Below the pieces are notes generated by a model. It did not search any database. It was given only the letters and a program-made list of their open reading frames with translations, and was not told where the DNA came from. This document shows positions 1 through 8,000 of a stretch of 64,000 nt of DNA, one piece after another (the stretch's first letter is position 1; each line of letters starts with the position of its first letter). Both the position numbers and the translations under genes were made by a program. This DNA comes from Jiangella muralis (GTDB taxonomy: Bacteria > Actinomycetota > Actinomycetes > Jiangellales > Jiangellaceae), in NCBI RefSeq assembly GCF_001270745.1, contig NZ_KQ434760.1, positions 4,121-68,120 on the forward strand, read 5' to 3'.

Positions 1-165
1 CAGGTCCCGCCCGCGTTCAGCCGCCGCTACGCCGCCGCGGCCGGGCCGGGCGGCACGCTCCGCGAACTGGAGGGCGTGGAACACTACGGCCTCATCGACC
101 CCGAATCGAGTGCCTGGCCGGCCGTCCTCGACGCCGTCGCCGGCCTGCTGGAGCCGCCCGCATGA
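1..165 (+). CDS. alpha/beta hydrolase family protein, C-terminal fragment
   Basis: The frame is open from the first base and stops at 163-165, giving the last 54 residues of a protein whose start lies before the window. The tail contains VEHYGLIDPESSAW, the form of the catalytic-histidine motif near the C-terminus of dienelactone-hydrolase-like alpha/beta hydrolases, where His completes a Ser-Asp-His triad. The nucleophile is outside the window, so no substrate can be proposed. The stop overlaps the ATG of the next gene (ATGA), which suggests translational coupling with the phosphatase. Confidence 0.7.
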   Translation, partial: QVPPAFSRRYAAAAGPGGTLRELEGVEHYGLIDPESSAWPAVLDAVAGLLEPPA

Positions 166-752
166 CCGCCACCCGCTACCTCTACCTCGCCCGCCACGCC
201 GAAGCCGCGCCCGACGAGACCGGCCTGACGCCGGCCGGACGTGAGCAGGCCCGCCTCCTCGGCGCGCGCCTCCGCGATGGCGCCGCCACGATCGACGCCG
301 TGCAGCACGGGCCGCTCCCCCGCGCGGCCGAGACCGCGCGCATCGTCGCCACGGCCCTCGGGGTCGAGCCGCGGGAGCACCCGGCGGCGGGCGACTACGT
401 GCCGCACCGCGACGGCGTCCCCGTGGCCTACCAGGGCTTCGTCGACCAGTTCGACGACGACGACGGCGATCGGCTGGCGGCGGAGGCGGTCGAGCGGTTC
501 ACCGGACCGGCCGGCGGCGACACCGACCGGCACGAGCTGGTGGTGACGCACGCGTTCACGATCGGCTGGCTGGTGCGGCACGCCCTCGACGCCGCGCCGT
601 GGCGGTGGCTGACGGTGAACCAGGGCAACGCGGCGCTGACGGTGATCCGGTACGCGCCGGAGCGCGCGCCGTCCGTCCTGGTGCACAACGACACCAGGCA
701 CCTGCCCGACGAGCTGCGCTGGACCGGGTTCCCGGACGCGCTACGCGTCTAG
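162..752 (+). CDS. histidine phosphatase family (phosphoglycerate-mutase-like) protein
   Basis: A 196-residue cytosolic protein. LARHAEA at residues 9-15 carries the RH phospho-acceptor signature of the histidine phosphatase superfamily, and the second catalytic His sits in VVTHAFTIGW near residue 130. The family hydrolyses phosphate esters through a phosphohistidine intermediate; substrates range from sugar phosphates to alpha-ribazole phosphate, and nothing here selects one. No signal peptide or membrane segment is visible. It overlaps the upstream hydrolase gene by 4 bp, so the two are likely co-expressed. Length is normal for the family. Confidence 0.85.
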   Translation: MTATRYLYLARHAEAAPDETGLTPAGREQARLLGARLRDGAATIDAVQHGPLPRAAETARIVATALGVEPREHPAAGDYVPHRDGVPVAYQGFVDQFDDDDGDRLAAEAVERFTGPAGGDTDRHELVVTHAFTIGWLVRHALDAAPWRWLTVNQGNAALTVIRYAPERAPSVLVHNDTRHLPDELRWTGFPDALRV

Positions 753-772
753 GGCGTGACTCCGGGGCCGGC

Positions 773-799
773 TCAGGGACCACCCCGAGATGTCCCTGA
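773..799. repeat. 8-bp inverted repeat (TCAGGGAC / GTCCCTGA)
   Basis: Arms at 773-780 and 792-799 are perfect reverse complements around an 11-nt spacer. It lies between the phosphatase stop and the ABC gene, about 50 bp before the proposed minus-10. No T run follows, so an operator for the ABC operon is as likely as a terminator. Confidence 0.4.
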
Positions 800-850
800 G
801 TCAGCCCTGAAACCACCCTTGAACTGCTGTTTTATCGCCAGCGATGGTCG

Positions 851-856
851 TAGCGT
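851..856 (+). promoter_or_regulatory. candidate leaderless promoter minus-10 (TAGCGT) of the ABC operon
   Basis: TAGCGT ends 7 nt before the ATG at 864, which would place the transcription start on the start codon. No Shine-Dalgarno sequence is seen before that ATG. The same hexamer and spacing recur at other starts in this window. No convincing minus-35 is visible. Confidence 0.45.
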
Positions 857-863
857 GTCCGCC

Positions 864-1793
864 ATGATCACAGCGGAACGGCTGACGAAACGCTACGGAG
901 ACAAGACCGCGGTCGACGCGATCGACTTCACGGTCCGGCCCGGCGCGGTCACCGGCTTCCTGGGCCCGAACGGCGCCGGGAAATCCACGACCATGCGCAT
1001 GGTGATGGGCCTCGATCACCCGTCCGGCGGCCGCGTCACCGTCAACGGCCGCGCCTACCGCGACCTCCCCGCGCCGCTGCACGAGGTCGGCGCGCTGCTG
1101 GAGGCGAAGGCGATCCACGGCGGCCGCACGGCCTACAACCACCTGCTGTGGCTGGCGAAGACCAACGGCATCCCGCGCCGCCGCGTCGACGAGGTCATCG
1201 GCATGGTCGGGCTGGAGGCCGTCGCCCGCAAGCGGTCCGGCGGGTTCTCGCTCGGCATGGGCCAGCGGCTCGGCATCGCTGCCGCGCTGCTCGGCGACCC
1301 CGGCGTGCTGCTGTTCGACGAGCCGGTCAACGGCCTCGACCCGGAGGGCATCCGGTGGATCCGGAACCTGATCCGGTCGCTGGCCGCCGAGGGCCGGACG
1401 GTGTTCGTGTCCAGCCACCTGATGTCGGAGATGGCGCTGACCGCCGACCACCTGCTGGTCATCGGGCGCGGCACCATCATCGCCGACACCGACATGTCCG
1501 ACTTCATCGCCCGCAACTCCGCCGCCCACGTCCGGGTCCGGTCGCCGCAGGGCGGCGTGCTGGCCGAGGCGCTGCGCGAGCGCGGCTGGGCCATCCGCCG
1601 CGACGACGACGGCGCGCTGCTCGTCGACGGCGCCACGCCCGAGCAGATCGGCGACGTCGCCGGCTCCCGCGGGCTGTACCTGCACGAACTGAGCACGGTC
1701 AGCGCCTCGCTCGAGGAGGCGTTCATGCGCCTCACCGCCGACAGCGTCGAGTACCACGCCCGCACCGACCAGCCCGTCCCCGCCGGAGTGTGA
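864..1793 (+). CDS. ABC transporter ATP-binding protein
   Basis: A 309-residue nucleotide-binding subunit. The Walker A motif GPNGAGKST, a signature region around GGFSLGMGQR and the Walker B plus D-loop segment LLFDEPVNGLD are all present. The C-terminal third is an accessory domain like that of multidrug and bacteriocin exporter ATPases (CcmA/BcrA type). It would power the permease encoded next. I chose the ATG at 864 over an in-frame codon at 756 because the family homology begins with MITAERLTKRYG. The stop overlaps a possible GTG start of the permease gene. Confidence 0.92.
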   Translation: MITAERLTKRYGDKTAVDAIDFTVRPGAVTGFLGPNGAGKSTTMRMVMGLDHPSGGRVTVNGRAYRDLPAPLHEVGALLEAKAIHGGRTAYNHLLWLAKTNGIPRRRVDEVIGMVGLEAVARKRSGGFSLGMGQRLGIAAALLGDPGVLLFDEPVNGLDPEGIRWIRNLIRSLAAEGRTVFVSSHLMSEMALTADHLLVIGRGTIIADTDMSDFIARNSAAHVRVRSPQGGVLAEALRERGWAIRRDDDGALLVDGATPEQIGDVAGSRGLYLHELSTVSASLEEAFMRLTADSVEYHARTDQPVPAGV

Positions 1794-1798
1794 CCACC

Positions 1799-2638
1799 AT
1801 GACCACGTCCTCGACCCTGACCCCGCCGGCGTCGCCGCCGGTGGCCCGCCACGACGGCAGCGGCGGCGCGCGGCTCACGTTCGGTCGCATCCTCGACGCC
1901 GAGTGGACCAAGATCCGCACCGTCCGGTCCACCGTCTGGACGCTCACCTCGCTGTTCGTCCTCAGCGTCGGCCTGACGGCGCTGATCTGCTTCGCCGCCG
2001 CCGGCGAACTGGCCGGCGAGGCCGCCGACGAGCCGATCGGCGCGTTCGCCACCTGGGGCCTGATGTTCGGCCAGATCGCCGCGCTCGTGCTCGGCATCCT
2101 GGTGGCGACCTCCGAATACTCCAGCGGCATGATCCGCACCACGCTCGCCGCGGCGCCGCGCCGGTGGTCGGTGCTGGCGGCCAAGACGACCGTGATCACC
2201 ACGCTGCTGCTGGTGCTCGGCGCCATCACGTCGACCGTCGCGATCCTGGCCGGCAACTTCTTCCTCGACCGCGAGGGGATCGGGCTCACGCTCAGCGACC
2301 CCGACGTGCTGCGGACGATGGTCGGCGGCGGCCTCTACCTCGCCGTGCTGGGCGTGTTCGGCCTGGGCCTCGGCCTGCTGCTGCGGCACACCGCCGGTGC
2401 GGTCACCGTCGGCATCGCGCTGATCTTCGTCGTCGGCAACCTGGTCGGCCTCATCCCCGGCGCGGCCGGCGAATGGCTGACGAAGCTGATGCCGGGCAAC
2501 GCCGGCACGACGATGGCCACCGTCGAGTCCTTCAACCCCGACCTGCTGGGGCCGTGGACCGGCATCGGGGTGTTCGCCGGTGAGGCGGCGCTGCTGCTGC
2601 TGATCGCCGGCTGGCTGTTCAAGCGCCGCGACGCCTGA
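1799..2638 (+). CDS. ABC transporter permease (ABC-2 type)
   Basis: A 279-residue integral membrane protein with about six hydrophobic segments, the first near VWTLTSLFVLSVGL and the last just before the C-terminal FKRRDA. It has the DAEWTKIRTVRST-type cytoplasmic N-terminus seen in actinobacterial ABC-2 exporter permeases. It pairs with the upstream ATPase in a two-gene operon. The ATG at 1799 has GGAG 10 nt upstream; a GTG at 1790 overlapping the ATPase stop is an alternative. Cargo is unknown. Confidence 0.9.
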   Translation: MTTSSTLTPPASPPVARHDGSGGARLTFGRILDAEWTKIRTVRSTVWTLTSLFVLSVGLTALICFAAAGELAGEAADEPIGAFATWGLMFGQIAALVLGILVATSEYSSGMIRTTLAAAPRRWSVLAAKTTVITTLLLVLGAITSTVAILAGNFFLDREGIGLTLSDPDVLRTMVGGGLYLAVLGVFGLGLGLLLRHTAGAVTVGIALIFVVGNLVGLIPGAAGEWLTKLMPGNAGTTMATVESFNPDLLGPWTGIGVFAGEAALLLLIAGWLFKRRDA

Positions 2639-2685
2639 CAGCGCTGCCTGAAAGGGGGGCAGTGCGTGACGGCGGTCGCGTCGGT

Positions 2686-2691
2686 TTGAAT
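2686..2691 (+). promoter_or_regulatory. candidate leaderless minus-10 before GTG 2698
   Basis: TTGAAT is followed 6 nt later by GTG 2698, the apparent original start of the phosphotransferase gene before its frame breaks. No minus-35 is obvious. Confidence 0.3.
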
Positions 2692-2792
2692 ACCGGCGTG
2701 ACCGCCTTCCGCATGCCCACGAAACTGTCCGAGTTCGCGCCCGCGGTCAGGAGCCACGGCTCACGGAGTGGGCGGCGACGCTGCCGTCGGTC

Positions 2793-3575
2793 GTGCCGGC
2801 GGTGGTGGCGCGGTGGGAATTGAACGTCGGCGAGGCGTACGAGCCGGGCGGGCAGTGCTCGTGGGTGGCGCCGGCCACGACGGCCGCCGGTGACCCCGTC
2901 GTGCTGAAGGTGGGCTTCCGGCACGCCGAGGCGGAGCACGAGGCCGAGGGGCTGCGGTTCTGGGCCGGCGACGGCGCCGTACGGGTGTACGCCGACGAGA
3001 AGTCCGGCGACACCAGCGCGCTGCTGCTGGAGCGGGCCGAGCCGGGGACGCCGCTGGCGCGGTCGCTGCCGCCGCTCGAGCAGGACGTCGTGCTGGCCGG
3101 GCTGCTGCGCCGGCTCTGGCGCCGTCCGCCCGACGGCCACCCGTTCCGCTCGCTGGCGTCGATGTGCGAGTTCTGGGCCCGCGACTTCGACCAGCGCGTC
3201 GAGTCGGCGCCGCCCGCGTTCGACCGCGGCCTGCTCGGCGAGGGCGTCACGCTCTACCGCGAACTGCCCCTCGGCAGCGACGACGACGTCCTGCTCTGCA
3301 CCGACCTGCATCCCGAGAACATCGTCGCGGCGCAGCGCGAGCCCTGGCTCGTCATCGACCCCAAGCCGTACGTCGGCGACCGCACCTACGACGCGACCCA
3401 GCACATGTTCAACATGGACCGCCTCATGGACGACCCCGGTGCGCTGTCCGACCGCATGGCCGGCCTGCTCGACCTCGACCCCGGGCGGCTGCGGCTCTGG
3501 CTGTTCGCCCGCTGCGCCCAGGAGGCGCCCGAGTGGCACGACCTCTACGACGTCGCGGTGAAGCTCGCTCCGTAG
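2793..3575 (+). CDS. aminoglycoside/hydroxyurea phosphotransferase family protein, 5' end probably frameshifted
   Basis: The 260-residue frame from GTG 2793 carries the APH(6)/hydroxyurea kinase pattern: YEPGGQCSWV near the start, the catalytic loop CTDLHPENIV and the metal-binding stretch IDPKPYVGD. These enzymes transfer phosphate from ATP to streptomycin-like or small hydroxylated substrates. The annotated start lacks a ribosome site and cuts off the N-terminus. A better start, GTG 2698, lies in another frame and reads into this one if a single base is missing near 2745-2760. The gene may therefore be a pseudogene, or the base may be a sequencing loss. It converges on the glpQ-like gene. 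Confidence 0.7.
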   Translation: MPAVVARWELNVGEAYEPGGQCSWVAPATTAAGDPVVLKVGFRHAEAEHEAEGLRFWAGDGAVRVYADEKSGDTSALLLERAEPGTPLARSLPPLEQDVVLAGLLRRLWRRPPDGHPFRSLASMCEFWARDFDQRVESAPPAFDRGLLGEGVTLYRELPLGSDDDVLLCTDLHPENIVAAQREPWLVIDPKPYVGDRTYDATQHMFNMDRLMDDPGALSDRMAGLLDLDPGRLRLWLFARCAQEAPEWHDLYDVAVKLAP

Positions 3576-3652
3576 GGTGCGTTGCCCGGGTCCGTGGCCT
3601 GCTGCGCGGTGTGCGGGCGGCGCGTCGCCGTGTGTGTCGGCGCCAGCTGCCG

Positions 3653-3704
3653 ACGATCAGGTGACGTATCGCTCGGATTCGCCGCGGCTTCGTCACCTGA
3701 TCGT
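3653..3704. terminator. 14-bp perfect inverted repeat between convergent genes
   Basis: ACGATCAGGTGACG at 3653-3666 and its exact reverse complement at 3691-3704 flank a 24-nt loop. The repeat sits midway between the convergent phosphotransferase and phosphodiesterase genes, so a bidirectional terminator is the simplest reading. No T tract is present. Confidence 0.55.
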
Positions 3705-3785
3705 TCTCGTCGGTCGTCCTTCCTCGCACCTTGCGCGGCATCCACCTGAACGCCGCTCGCTACGGCAGAGACTTGGGAGACGGCC

Positions 3786-4634
3786 TCAGCCGCGTTGGGT
3801 GAGCGACTGCGGGAAGTCGGTGATGATCCCGTCGACGCCCAGGTCCCGCATCCGCCGCATGGCGCCGGGCTCGTCGACCGTCCACACGTTGATCTCCATG
3901 CCCAGCTCGTGGACGCGGTCGATCAGCGCCTGGTCGGTGACGGTGAACTGCGGGTTCACCTGATCCGCCCAGGTCGCCAGCTCCAGCAGCTCCGCCTCGG
4001 TGGGCCGGTCGGCGTCGAGCAGGCCGACCGGCACCTCCGGCAGCGCGGCCTGGAACGCGCGCGCGTCCGCGACCACGAAGGACTGCACGCCGAGCCGGCC
4101 GTCCTCCAGCGCGTCGTCGACGTAGCCGGGGATCGCGCTCAGCTCGGCGGCCAGTTGCTCGGGCAGGCCGGTGTCGGCGTAGTGCCCGCACGGGCTGATC
4201 TCGGCCAGCAGGCCGGTACGCCGGCCGAGCAGCCGGATCACCTCCCGGACCGTGATGATCGGCTCACCGGCGAAGCTCTCGTCGAACCACGAGCCGGCGT
4301 CGAGGGTGCGCAGCTCGGCCCAGGTGAAGTCGGACACCCGGTACGACGCCCGGCCCGGGAAGCGCTCCTCCACGTCGGTGGTGCGCTGCAGGGTGCAGTC
4401 GTGGAAGTTCACCAGCCGGCCGTCCCTGGTGCGCTGGACGTCGATCTCGACGACGTCCGCGCGCTGGCGGACGGCGGCGCGGACGGCGGCGGCGGTGTTC
4501 TCCGGCGCGATGCCGGACGAGCCGCGGTGGGCGATGACGGCGGGCCCGTCGGCCTCGTCCGCCGCGACGGCGGCTGCTGGCGAGACGGTCAACAACGAGA
4601 TCACGACGAGCCCGGCGATCCTGGCGTTCCGCAC
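3786..4634 (-). CDS. glpQ: secreted glycerophosphodiester phosphodiesterase
   Basis: A 282-residue exported enzyme. The first ~30 residues form a signal peptide (a hydrophobic stretch, then PAAAVAAD). The mature part begins with AVIAHRGSSG and continues with APENT and EIDVQ, the HRG, ENT and acidic metal-binding motifs of GDPD/PI-PLC-like barrels. It would hydrolyse glycerophosphodiesters outside the membrane to glycerol-3-phosphate and an alcohol. I chose the GTG at 4634 because GGAGGA lies 6 nt upstream and it starts the signal peptide cleanly. The symbol is a family label. Confidence 0.88.
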   Translation of the reverse strand: MRNARIAGLVVISLLTVSPAAAVAADEADGPAVIAHRGSSGIAPENTAAAVRAAVRQRADVVEIDVQRTRDGRLVNFHDCTLQRTTDVEERFPGRASYRVSDFTWAELRTLDAGSWFDESFAGEPIITVREVIRLLGRRTGLLAEISPCGHYADTGLPEQLAAELSAIPGYVDDALEDGRLGVQSFVVADARAFQAALPEVPVGLLDADRPTEAELLELATWADQVNPQFTVTDQALIDRVHELGMEINVWTVDEPGAMRRMRDLGVDGIITDFPQSLTQRG

Positions 4635-4755
4635 GATACGTCCTCCGATTCGGGTGGGTGTGCACCAGGCTGTCCGATGGACGTGACGCGGAGTCGGACC
4701 CCGGCTGACAGCTCGGTGAAGACCACCCCGCGGGGCCCGGACACGGGGTGCTTGG

Positions 4756-5025
4756 ATGTCCTCCATGGACAGCGACCCCGATTCGATCGGCGACGAGCGC
4801 GTGCCGGTCGCTCAGGTGCTCAGCGGCCTCGAGGTGCACCCGCTCGCGCCGGGTGAGACGGCCATCGAGGCGTTCGTGCTGATCAAGGTCCTCGACGCCG
4901 ACGGGCGGCCCGCGTGGTCGTACCGCACCACCAACCGGCTGAACCGCGAGGAGCTGCTCGGTGCGCTGATCGTGCAGGTCGACGTGCTGCGCAAGGAACT
5001 GCGCGACGAGTGGGACGACTCCTGA
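4756..5025 (+). CDS. small hypothetical protein
   Basis: An 89-residue acidic protein of unknown function. It has no signal peptide, membrane segment or recognised motif. The sequence looks like a compact alpha/beta fold (SYRTTNRLNREELLG followed by a helix ending KELRDEWDD). Start could be ATG 4756 or ATG 4765; neither has a strong Shine-Dalgarno. It is divergent from the phosphodiesterase gene and convergent with the subtilase gene. Codon use looks like its neighbours, which supports a real gene. Confidence 0.55.
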   Translation: MSSMDSDPDSIGDERVPVAQVLSGLEVHPLAPGETAIEAFVLIKVLDADGRPAWSYRTTNRLNREELLGALIVQVDVLRKELRDEWDDS

Positions 5026-5061
5026 AAGGGGCCGGTCCCACTCGCCGCGCGTTGCTGCGGC

Positions 5062-8000
5062 CTACCGGGTGCGGATCCGGTGGACACCGCCCAGCTGGGT
5101 GCCGGCGTAGAGCCAGCGCCCGTCCGGGCTGATCTCCAGCGACACGACGTTCAGGTTCTGCAGGCCGCTGGACACGTTCACCCAGGTCTGCCCGCCGTCG
5201 GTGCTGCGCAGGACGCCGCGGCCGCCCTTGACCAGGCCGTTCGCGGAGAACGACGTGGTCGCCGCGTACCAGGTGTCCGGATCGGCAGGCGACACGATCA
5301 GGTCGCCGACCGACATCGGCACCCCGCCGGTGTCGGCGGTGCGGAACGTCTGCCCGCCGTCGTCGCTCACCTGGATGGCGGCGCCGCCGGCGACGACCCG
5401 CTCACCGTCCACCGCGACGGAGGTCACCTGGCCGTCGGCGACCTTCCGCACCGTCCGCCCGAAGTCGTCGGAGCGGTACAGGCCGGACGCGCTGCCCAGC
5501 CAGAGCCCGTCCGGGTCGGCCGGGTCCATGGCGACGGTCGTGAACATCTCGCTGTGGAACTGCTTGCGCCAGCTCTTGCCGTCGTCGTCGGTGACGTACA
5601 CCCCGACGCCGCCGAGGCTCCAGAACGGGATCACGACGCGGCCGCTGTCGGCCGGCGAGACGGCGAGGTCGAACGGCACCTCGTTGGTGCTGGCGAGGTG
5701 CTCCCACTCCTGGCCGCCGTCGGTGCTGCGGTAGACCCAGAACTGCGACAGCGCGTCCTTGCGGATCTTCCACACCGTCTCCGGGTCCTGCGGGTCGGCG
5801 GCCAGCTGCGCGACCCGGGTGCCGACGTAGGCCTCGTAGCCCGACAGCCCCCACTCGGTGCCGCCGCCGGGCAGCTTGGGCCGGGTGGGCAGGCCGGTGG
5901 CGTAGACGTCGAAGTCGGTGCCGGCCAGCAGCGTCGGCGTGCCGCGGTCGACGATCTCCAGGTCGTAGGGCGTGGCCGCCTGGACGCCGATGCGCTGCGG
6001 GTCCTCGCCGTTCTCGTCGACGGCGAACAGGCCGGCGCCCGGCGACGACCACAGCAGGCCGTCGTCCCAGGCCACGACGTCGTCCTCGATCGCGCCCACC
6101 ACCGGTTGCGGCAGCTCGGCCCAGGTCTGCCCGCCGTCGCGGCTGACGTGCTGCACCGGCCGGTAGGTGGTGACCATCAGCAGGTCGCCGCTGAGGACGA
6201 TGTCGAGCGCGCCGCCGTCCGGGATCGGGTAGTTGACGTCCCAGCCGCGCCCGCCGTCGTGCGAGCCGATGACGACGTCGTCGACCAGCAGCGCGAGCAG
6301 GTCGTCGTCGGCGGCGATGCCCTCGACGAAGCCCTCCTTCGGCGCGTAGATCTGCTCGGTGCCGGTCGGGTCGCCGGCGATCAGCCCGCGCACCGCCCAG
6401 ACCCCGCGCAGGTCCGCCAGGAACAGGTCGTCGCCGGAGACGGCGGCGCCGGTCAGTTCGCTGCCGGCGAGGTTGGGGTGGCTGACCCACGTGTCGCCGC
6501 GGTCGCGGCTGACCAGCAGCGCGTCAGCGGTGACGGCCACCAGCACCTGCGTCTGCGGGTCGCTGACCAGCGCGATCGTAGAGACGTCCGGGACGTCGAG
6601 CTGCCGCCACGTCTCGCCGCCGTCCTCCGTGCGCAGGATGCGGCCGCGGTACGCGGGGTCGGCGGTGGTGTCGAGGAACCCGCCGGTGGACCCGTTGACG
6701 GCGTACCACATGACGTCCGGGTCGTCGGCGGCCACGACGAGGTTGCCGTTGCCGGTGCCGCCGGCGACCGGCAGCCGGTTGTGCTGCCGCCAGCTCTCGC
6801 CGCCGTCGTCGGTGGTCCACGGGCCGGCCTTGAGGTACTGGGTGATGGCGGCGACGTCCGGGTCGGCCGGGGTCGTCGCGATGGGACCGGAACCCGAGTT
6901 CGGCCCGATCGGCTGCCAGGAGGCGGGGCTGTTCGAGTTGCCCACCGGCGCCACGACCTCGAACGTCGCCGAGCCGACCAGCCCGATGCCGTCCTGCGTC
7001 GTCGCGGTGACGTCGACGGCGTAGGCGCCGGTCTTCGGGCCGGTGAGGGCGGCGCGGTACCAGCTGCCGTGGTCGTGCTCGGCCTGGACGGTGACCGGCC
7101 GGCCACGCGGCGGCGTCACCGTCACCGTCGGCGGCTCATCGAGCGGGCCGGGCGTCCAGATGAACGCCTCCGACGCGCCGTCGCTGGGGTCGGGCGAGGT
7201 CTGCACGACGAGGCTGCGCGCCGCCAGCAGGTACGGCACCCGGACCTGCTCGTCGCCGGTGGTGGCGACGATCCAGCCGGACAGGTCGGCGTCCTGCTCG
7301 GGCCGGTCCGCGGACACCGCGACCTCGACCTCGAGCTCGCCGCCGGCCGGGATGGTCGCCTCGGCCGGCGTGACGGTGGCCGTGCCGGCGCTGCCCGGCG
7401 CCTGCTGCGCCGTCAGCGCGACCGTGACGTCGGCGTCCGACGTGTTGCGCAGGGTGGTCGTGCCGCTGCCGCCGATGACCGGGGTGGAGAGGTCGGCCAG
7501 GCCGAGCGACACCGAGGCCGGCGAGGCGATCACGTCCGCCGCGGCCGCGGCGGCGACGTCGAGCCGTCCCGCGCCGGAGATGGTCGGGCCGGCCTCGACC
7601 GGCGCCGCCGACCCGGTGAGCCGCGCGTTCACGTCGGTGGCGGCGTCGTCGGGACGCAGCTGGCGCACCAGCGCCGCGGCCCCGGCGACGTGCGGGGCGG
7701 CCATGCTGGTGCCGGACAGCCGGTACTGGCCGGGCGCCCACCACTCGGTGGGGATCGCCGACATGATCTCGAAGCCGGGAGCGACGAGGTCGGGCTCGAT
7801 CGAGTAGTCCGGCGACGGGCCGCGCGAGCTGAACCCCAGCACCTGGTCGGTGACGTCCTCGCCGGAGATCTCGACCTGCACGGGGCCGGCCCCGAGGTCA
7901 CGCTTCAGCACCTCCCACTGCGACTCCAGCAGGCCCATGACGACCAGCTGGTCCATCCGGAAGTCGTCGCCGGAGATCGCGTTGCTCGGCAGCGGGACGT

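Noticed and set aside
2793-3575. Streptomycin resistance gene
   Set aside because: The family includes enzymes for other substrates, and the 5' end appears frameshifted.
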